The notes under the pieces were generated by a model, which was given only the letters and a program-made list of their open reading frames with translations, was not told the DNA's origin and ran no database searches. A program made the translations under genes and the position numbers. This document shows positions 6,436-8,025 of a stretch of 8,025 nucleotides of DNA, one piece after another. Numbering within the stretch: the first letter of the stretch is position 1; each line of letters starts with the position of its first letter. The stretch is from Clostridia bacterium (lineage in GTDB: Bacteria; Bacillota; Clostridia; Oscillospirales; Acutalibacteraceae): the NCBI GenBank assembly GCA_017501865.1, contig JAFVWD010000054.1, forward strand, positions 1 through 8,025. Reading direction: 5' to 3'.

Positions 6436-7314
6436 TCATTCTATATTCTGAATTTGTTCTCTTATCTTTTCAATTTCGGCTTTTGTATCAATAACTATTC
6501 GTGCTATTTCAACATCCTGTGCCTTTGAACCGATTGTATTTGTTTCACGATTTATTTCCTGTACGAGGAAATCAAGCTTTCTGCCTATAGCCTCATCTGA
6601 ATTCATCATTGAACGAAGCTGGTCAATATGACTTCTCAATCTCACAGTTTCTTCAGCAACAGCAATTTTATCTGCATAAATTGCTGCTTCAGTAAGAATT
6701 CGGGATTCATCTACCTGAACACCTTCTAAAACCTCTTTCATCCTTGTAAGAAGCTTTTCATTATATTCTTTAACAGTTTCAGGTGAACGTTTTTCAACAA
6801 ATGCAACATTTTCAATAATTGTATCTGCACGAGAAAGAACATCAGCTTTGAGTTTTCCGCCTTCCTGTTCGCGCATTTTTATAAATCTCAAAACAGCTTC
6901 TTCTAAAACACCTTTAACTTTTTCCCACAAATCATCTTCATCGACAGCATTTTTAGTTACCGATAAAACCTCCGGATAGCGAGCAATATCCTGCGCAGAA
7001 ATATTCGCATTTACTGAAAAATTATCGCCGATAAAATGAATAGCATCGTAATAACCTTTCGCCAAAGGCTCATTTACCTTAACAGTAACACTATCATCAG
7101 CTGTAGCTTCAATTGTAAGGAAGCACTCTACCTTACCTCTTGCAATATAAGAAGAAAGGTAGCTCTTGATTTTTTCTTCAAGAAAAGCATATGCACGCGG
7201 TATTCTTGATGAAAATTCAAAATACCTGTGGTTTACACTTTTAATTTCTGCAGTAATATTAAATCCGTCAACAGAAGCCTGTGCTCTGCCGAACCCTGTC
7301 ATACTTTTAATCAT
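6436..7314 (-). CDS. YicC-family endoribonuclease (YloC)
   Basis: Homologue of E. coli YicC and B. subtilis YloC, a family recently shown to contain RNA endonucleases; cellular targets here are unknown. The 292-residue product opens with the hallmark MIKSMTGFGRA of the YicC N-terminal domain (PF03755). It closes with the C-terminal DUF1732 motif: QEINRETNTIGSKAQD (about 247-262) followed by KAEIEKIREQIQNIE at the end. Between them is ILTEAAIYADKIAVAEETVRLRSHIDQL (about 206-233), another conserved family segment. The helical middle (about 110-205) looks like coiled-coil. Length and both ends are normal for the family. It is the first gene after the consensus promoter. Its ATG lacks a well-spaced ribosome binding site: the nearest AAGG is 16 nt upstream. 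Its TGA stop directly abuts the remA region. Confidence 0.94.
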   Translation of the reverse strand: MIKSMTGFGRAQASVDGFNITAEIKSVNHRYFEFSSRIPRAYAFLEEKIKSYLSSYIARGKVECFLTIEATADDSVTVKVNEPLAKGYYDAIHFIGDNFSVNANISAQDIARYPEVLSVTKNAVDEDDLWEKVKGVLEEAVLRFIKMREQEGGKLKADVLSRADTIIENVAFVEKRSPETVKEYNEKLLTRMKEVLEGVQVDESRILTEAAIYADKIAVAEETVRLRSHIDQLRSMMNSDEAIGRKLDFLVQEINRETNTIGSKAQDVEIARIVIDTKAEIEKIREQIQNIE

Positions 7315-7321
7315 TAGTAAC

Positions 7322-7332
7322 GGCTGAAAGCC
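7322..7332 (-). repeat. Small stem-loop in the yicC leader
   Basis: The minus strand reads GGCT-TTC-AGCC, a 4-bp stem with a 3-base loop. It lies between the nearest AAGG (7334-7331, partly inside the stem) and the yicC ATG. If it forms, it could either hide the GG of the ribosome binding site or shorten the effective distance to the start. It is short enough to be chance. Confidence 0.3.
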
Positions 7333-7349
7333 TTCACATCCTTCTTTTT

Positions 7350-7378
7350 ATTATACTAAACTCGGGTAATAATGTCAA
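7350..7378 (-). promoter_or_regulatory. Consensus vegetative (sigma A) promoter for the yicC-remA-gmk-rpoZ-priA operon
   Basis: On the minus strand, TTGACA at 7378-7373 and TATAAT at 7355-7350 are separated by exactly 17 bp. Both hexamers are perfect matches to the housekeeping consensus. The promoter lies in the 74-bp gap between rluB and yicC and points into yicC. The predicted transcription start is near 7344-7343, giving a leader of about 30 nt. No operator-like palindrome overlaps it, so strong constitutive expression is the simplest reading. Confidence 0.9.
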
Positions 7379-7388
7379 TTTTAATACT

Positions 7389-8025
7389 TTAGTTTTTAGT
7401 GTTAACAACGAGTTTGTGAACTTCATCAGCTGAAAGCTCTCTCCACTTACCCGGCTGGAGCATACCTAACTTAAGTGAACCTATTGATGTACGTTTTAAT
7501 CTTATAACCTCAAGACCGACCTCTTCGCACATTTTTCTTATTTGTCTGTTTCTGCCTTCAAAAATTTTAATTTGCAAAACACTGCGTGTCTCACTTTTTT
7601 CTAAAACAACAACCTCTGCCGGTAAAGTTTCTCTGCCATCTATTAAAACACCGTCTTCTAACTTTTCGGTTTGTTCTTTTGATATTGAAGATCTGACAGT
7701 AACTCTGTATGTCTTTGAAATGTGCTTTCTCGGATGCATTACACTGTTAGCAAATTCTCCGTCATTTGTGAGCAAAAGCATACCCTCAGAATCACGGTCA
7801 AGTCTGCCTACAGGATATACCGTAGCACCCACATCAGAAACTAATTCTGCAACACATTTTCTGCCCAATTCATCGCTCATTGTTGTAACATAACCGCGCG
7901 GTTTATTAAGCATAATATAATACTTTTGCTTTACAACTGTTACCTTTTTTCCGCTTACGGTAACATCATCTCTTTTAGGGTCAACCTTATCACCTATTGA
8001 AGCAACTTTACCGTTAACCCGTACC
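7389..8025 (-). CDS. rluB: RluB/RsuA-family pseudouridine synthase, 5' end cut by right window edge
   Basis: Converts specific uridines in rRNA to pseudouridine; RluB acts on 23S rRNA (U2605 in E. coli). The visible 211 residues run in frame from the window edge at 8024. They begin with the end of an S4 RNA-binding domain (VRVNGKVASIGDKVDPKRDD..., residues 1-32), so the internal ATG at 7913 is not the start. The catalytic domain follows with MLNKPRGY (38-45), GRLDRDSEGMLLLTNDGE (73-90, catalytic Asp at 76) and the EGRNRQIRKMC motif (156-166). The S4 fragment and these motifs separate it from the RluA family. RluB is favoured over RsuA or RluF by its common occurrence in Clostridia, but specificity is inferred. 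It ends 11 bp before the -35 box of the downstream promoter. No terminator is visible, so read-through into yicC is likely. Confidence 0.9.
   Translation of the reverse strand, partial: VRVNGKVASIGDKVDPKRDDVTVSGKKVTVVKQKYYIMLNKPRGYVTTMSDELGRKCVAELVSDVGATVYPVGRLDRDSEGMLLLTNDGEFANSVMHPRKHISKTYRVTVRSSISKEQTEKLEDGVLIDGRETLPAEVVVLEKSETRSVLQIKIFEGRNRQIRKMCEEVGLEVIRLKRTSIGSLKLGMLQPGKWRELSADEVHKLVVNTKN

Noticed and set aside
6289..6528. Plus-strand frame rich in Cys, Phe, Tyr and Asn opposite remA/yicC
   Set aside because: Composition is what antisense of AT-rich coding DNA produces; no plausible ribosome binding site or domain.
7315..7388. Intrinsic terminator after rluB
   Set aside because: The only stem (GGCT/AGCC) is 4 bp, lies downstream of the promoter, and has no following U-run on the minus strand.
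7389..7913. Short rluB starting at the internal ATG (174 residues)
   Set aside because: The frame stays open to the window edge and encodes the end of an S4 domain, so the true start lies outside the window.
1..8025. CRISPR, transposon, toxin-antitoxin, defence or other novel system
   Set aside because: All coding space is filled by recognisable core genes in a conserved order; no direct-repeat arrays, transposase frames or tRNA genes were seen on either strand.

Overview
This 8 kb window is a compact, low-GC chromosomal housekeeping segment. Every gene lies on the minus strand, so transcription runs from right to left. Gene content and order match the gmk-rpoZ-priA-def-fmt-rsmB operon of Firmicutes (yloC-ylzA/remA-gmk-rpoZ-coaBC-priA-defA-fmt-rsmB in Bacillus subtilis, from memory). 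The AT richness, GGAGGTG-type ribosome binding sites, frequent TTG starts and a YugP-like zinc metallopeptidase between fmt and rsmB suggest a member of the Clostridia, possibly a Ruminococcaceae/Oscillospirales-type gut anaerobe. That placement is inference; there is no rRNA in the window to confirm it.

Reading in the direction of transcription, the window starts inside an rluB-type pseudouridine synthase gene that is cut by the right edge. A 74-bp spacer follows with a perfect consensus vegetative promoter (TTGACA, 17 bp, TATAAT) pointing into the next cluster. That cluster is yicC-family endoribonuclease, remA/DUF370, gmk, rpoZ, priA, def, fmt, the zinc metallopeptidase and rsmB. rsmB is cut by the left edge, leaving the NusB-like N-terminal half. 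Gene junctions are tight: overlaps of 4-8 bp, or gaps of 0-19 bp. The exception is a 78-bp AT-rich gap between fmt and the metallopeptidase. No intrinsic terminator is visible between any genes, so the cluster is probably one long operon.

The genes share the theme of information processing. gmk supplies GDP/GTP precursor and rpoZ is an RNA polymerase subunit. priA restarts replication forks. fmt and def put on and remove the formyl group of initiator Met. rsmB and rluB modify 16S and 23S rRNA, yicC encodes an RNase, and remA a DNA-binding regulator. The metallopeptidase is the one membrane protein and functional outlier.

I found no CRISPR, mobile element, toxin-antitoxin, defence or other novel system. 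The points worth a second look are small: the consensus promoter, start-codon corrections based on ribosome binding sites, the absence of coaBC between rpoZ and priA, the inserted metallopeptidase, an atypical Gmk P-loop, and a weak inverted repeat in front of priA.
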